DNA of 17,026 bases from an uncultured Prevotella sp. (lineage in GTDB: Bacteria; Bacteroidota; Bacteroidia; Bacteroidales; Bacteroidaceae): positions 1 to 17,026 of the forward strand of contig USCM01000008.1 of NCBI GenBank assembly GCA_900553155.1, given 5' to 3'. Position numbers and translations under genes: made by a program. Of the stretch, positions 15,682 through 17,026 are shown piece by piece; position 1 is the stretch's first letter, and every line of letters starts with the position of its first letter. The notes under the pieces were generated by a model. The model did not search any database. It saw only the letters and a list, made by a program, of their open reading frames with translations, and was not told where the DNA came from.

Positions 15682-16695
15682 CTACTTGTAAAAAGTCTTT
15701 TCAAATGCAGAGAACTCCGACTTGCCGCAAACGCAACGTTTCCACCACGACTCTATAAAGCCGAAGCCATAACCCATAAGCTGTATGTAGGCAGAGGCAA
15801 TGCTTAGGAAGCCTATCTTGATACTGTGGTTGACGCACGACGAGTCGACGAATATCAGCAGACAATACAGCGCGAGCGGCACGAGTGGCAGCCAAGCCCA
15901 CGACGGAGCCACGGCAAGCAGCACGAGGCAAAGCAGCAGCATCGACATTACACCCACGGTGAACACCATTGGCAGGAGATGCACAAGCTTAAGCGACTCG
16001 GGATACTTCTTATACAGATTGATGCGTGCTATGCCCGAATTGTAAACCTGGCGGAAGAACTTGCGGAAGTCGGTGCGGCGCTTGTGCCATACCCACGCTT
16101 CGGGGAACAGCCTACAACGGCATCCAGCCTTGAAGATACGGATAGAGAAGTCGATGTCCTCGCCAAAGCGCATCTTGGAGAATCCCTCCAAACGTGTATA
16201 CACATCACGGCGCACACCCATATTGAACGAGCGCGGATAAAACTTGTCGAGCTTCTTCTTGCCGCCGCGTATGCCGCCGGTTGTGAAGAACGATGTCATC
16301 GAATAGGATATGGCTTTCTGTGTGTCGGTGAAAGAGGGGTGGGCGCAGTCGGGACCGCCAAAGGCATCTGCAGGATTGGCATCGAGTTCGTCGTCAACTG
16401 CTTTTAGATAGCCTTCGGGCACAACCACATCCGAATCGAGAATGAGCACATACTCGCCCTTGGCACGTTCCACGCCATAGTTGCGGCTCTGTCCGGGTCC
16501 GCTGTTTGGCTTATCATAGTAGTGTAGATCTAAGCTGTCGGCATACTTAGCACACACATCACTACAAGTTACAGCCGAACCATCCTCTACGACAATCACC
16601 TCAAAGTCCTTTACTGATTGACGTGTAAGGCTGTCGAGAAGTTCGTCTACCTCATCGGGACGATTGTATACGGGAATTATAAAACTATACCTCAT
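15682..16695 (-). CDS. Membrane GT2-family glycosyltransferase
   Basis: A 337-residue family 2 glycosyltransferase. The GT-A domain has FIIPVYNRPDEVDELLDSL (5-23), IVVEDGS (34-40), the DxD-type LILDSDVVVP (84-93), NMGVRRDVY and the FGEDIDFSIRI (177-187) acceptor/catalytic-base block followed by WVWHKRRTDFRKFFRQ. Three hydrophobic segments follow at about 238-263, 266-284 and 292-313, anchoring it in the inner membrane like polyprenyl-linked or processive enzymes. Both sides of the gene carry short-repeat arrays: heptad array 3 begins one base after the stop codon, and an A/G-rich array begins 5 bp before the start codon. Likely role is surface glycan synthesis; donor and acceptor are unknown. 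Confidence 0.9.
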   Translation of the reverse strand: MRYSFIIPVYNRPDEVDELLDSLTRQSVKDFEVIVVEDGSAVTCSDVCAKYADSLDLHYYDKPNSGPGQSRNYGVERAKGEYVLILDSDVVVPEGYLKAVDDELDANPADAFGGPDCAHPSFTDTQKAISYSMTSFFTTGGIRGGKKKLDKFYPRSFNMGVRRDVYTRLEGFSKMRFGEDIDFSIRIFKAGCRCRLFPEAWVWHKRRTDFRKFFRQVYNSGIARINLYKKYPESLKLVHLLPMVFTVGVMSMLLLCLVLLAVAPSWAWLPLVPLALYCLLIFVDSSCVNHSIKIGFLSIASAYIQLMGYGFGFIESWWKRCVCGKSEFSAFEKTFYK

Positions 16696-16699
16696 TTGG

Positions 16700-16787
16700 A
16701 AAAGTAAAAAAGTAAAAGGGTAAAAAAGTAAAAGAGCGTTTAAGAGTAAAAAAGTAAAAGGGTAAAGGGGCGTTTAAGTGTAAAGGG
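16700..16787 (+). repeat. A/G-rich short-repeat array, left arm
   Basis: Tandem GTAAAA-type units of 7-8 bp (AGTAAAA, GGGTAAA). A higher-order 42-bp period is visible: 16703-16724 recurs exactly at 16745-16766, each followed by a GCGTTTAAG block (16736 and 16770). It occupies the 5' side of the minus-strand glycosyltransferase gene, leaving no room for a normal promoter there. Confidence 0.85.
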
Positions 16788-16896
16788 ATATGGAGCAAAA
16801 GAGGAAAAGCTAAGAGGTGGAGAGCTTAGTAAACGAAAAAGAGTAAAAAAGCAGAAAGCACAATTCTCGGGTATACGTCAACCGTTATCCCCAATG
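16788..16896. other. Spacer between the two A/G and C/T repeat arms
   Basis: Purine-rich degenerate sequence (GAGGAAAAGC, GAGTAAAAAAG) followed by a more balanced stretch (CGGGTATACGTCAACCG). No open frame or RNA gene recognised. Confidence 0.5.
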
Positions 16897-16992
16897 CTTT
16901 TTACTTTTTTACTCTTTTACCTTTTTACCTTTAAAAGGCTTTTTACCTTTTTACTCTTTTACTCTTTTACCTTTAAAAGGCTTTTAAAAGGC
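16897..16992 (+). repeat. C/T-rich short-repeat array, right arm (inverted to 16700-16787)
   Basis: Units of the form YTTTTAC (CTTTTAC, TTTTTACT) repeated through the interval, interrupted three times by TTTAAAAGGC-like blocks (about 16930, 16971 and 16982). It is the reverse complement in kind of the left arm, so the pair could form a large hairpin. It may also act as terminator for the gene at the window edge. Confidence 0.85.
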
Positions 16993-16994
16993 CA

Positions 16995-17026
16995 TTACTC
17001 CTTAACGCGCTGCAAGTAGCTGCCGT
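16995..17026 (-). CDS. Possible C-terminus of a further gene
   Basis: On the minus strand the last bases read GSYLQRVKE followed by TAA at 16997-16995, directly before the C/T-rich array. This resembles a natural protein end, but only nine residues are visible, so product and even coding status cannot be judged. Confidence 0.35.
   Translation of the reverse strand, partial: GSYLQRVKE

Overview
The window looks like a Bacteroidales chromosome segment, most likely Prevotella or a close relative. Three things point there: a SusD/SusE/SusF-type surface glycan module with Bacteroidota-style lipoprotein signals, several TAnnTTTG (-7) promoter elements with no clear Shine-Dalgarno sites, and the rsmD next to DUF3822 pairing typical of this phylum. 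No rRNA or tRNA gene, CRISPR array, transposase or integrase was seen.

Layout. 1 to about 300: a GC-rich stretch open on the minus strand that reads like part of a phage tail/baseplate-type protein. It is fused to a beheaded susD gene and is probably an assembly chimera or a real insertion edge. About 300-3964: the C-terminal half of SusD, then SusE-like and SusF-like surface lipoproteins, closed by a strong terminator. 4143-6143: a LytS-type sensor kinase and its LytTR response regulator. 6150-6374 (-): a small HTH-like protein, divergent from 6479-7660, a stand-alone AICAR formyltransferase followed by a 67-residue basic protein. 7903-7999: a very long hairpin between convergent genes. 8000-11540 (-): rsmD, DUF3822, a membrane-anchored GT4-like and a GT2-like glycosyltransferase, all closely packed. 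11673-14197 (+): an HlpA-like glycosyltransferase and a CstA-family transporter, each with its own promoter element. 14238-15340 (-): radC and, overlapping its start by ATGA, a four-helix-bundle (23S rRNA IVP/S23) protein. 15682-16695 (-): a membrane GT2 glycosyltransferase. 16995-17026 (-): possibly the tail of one more gene.

How the genes fit together. The Sus-like genes would bind and import a glycan at the cell surface; the upstream SusC porin lies outside the window. The kinase/regulator pair is an independent unit after a terminator. The four glycosyltransferases probably build surface polysaccharide or LPS. RsmD, PurH and RadC are housekeeping or near-housekeeping functions.

The most unusual part is 14916-16992. 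Three arrays of a 7-bp repeat (TTGAGRG, with 4, 22 and 11 units) surround the four-helix-bundle gene and the start of radC. One array is translated as part of the RadC N-terminus. A segment of about 60 bp carrying the radC start is duplicated on the far side of the four-helix gene, and the third array is inverted. The neighbouring glycosyltransferase also has on its other side a second, different family of short A/G- or C/T-rich repeats arranged as an inverted pair. This looks like a repeat-associated mobile or recombining cassette.
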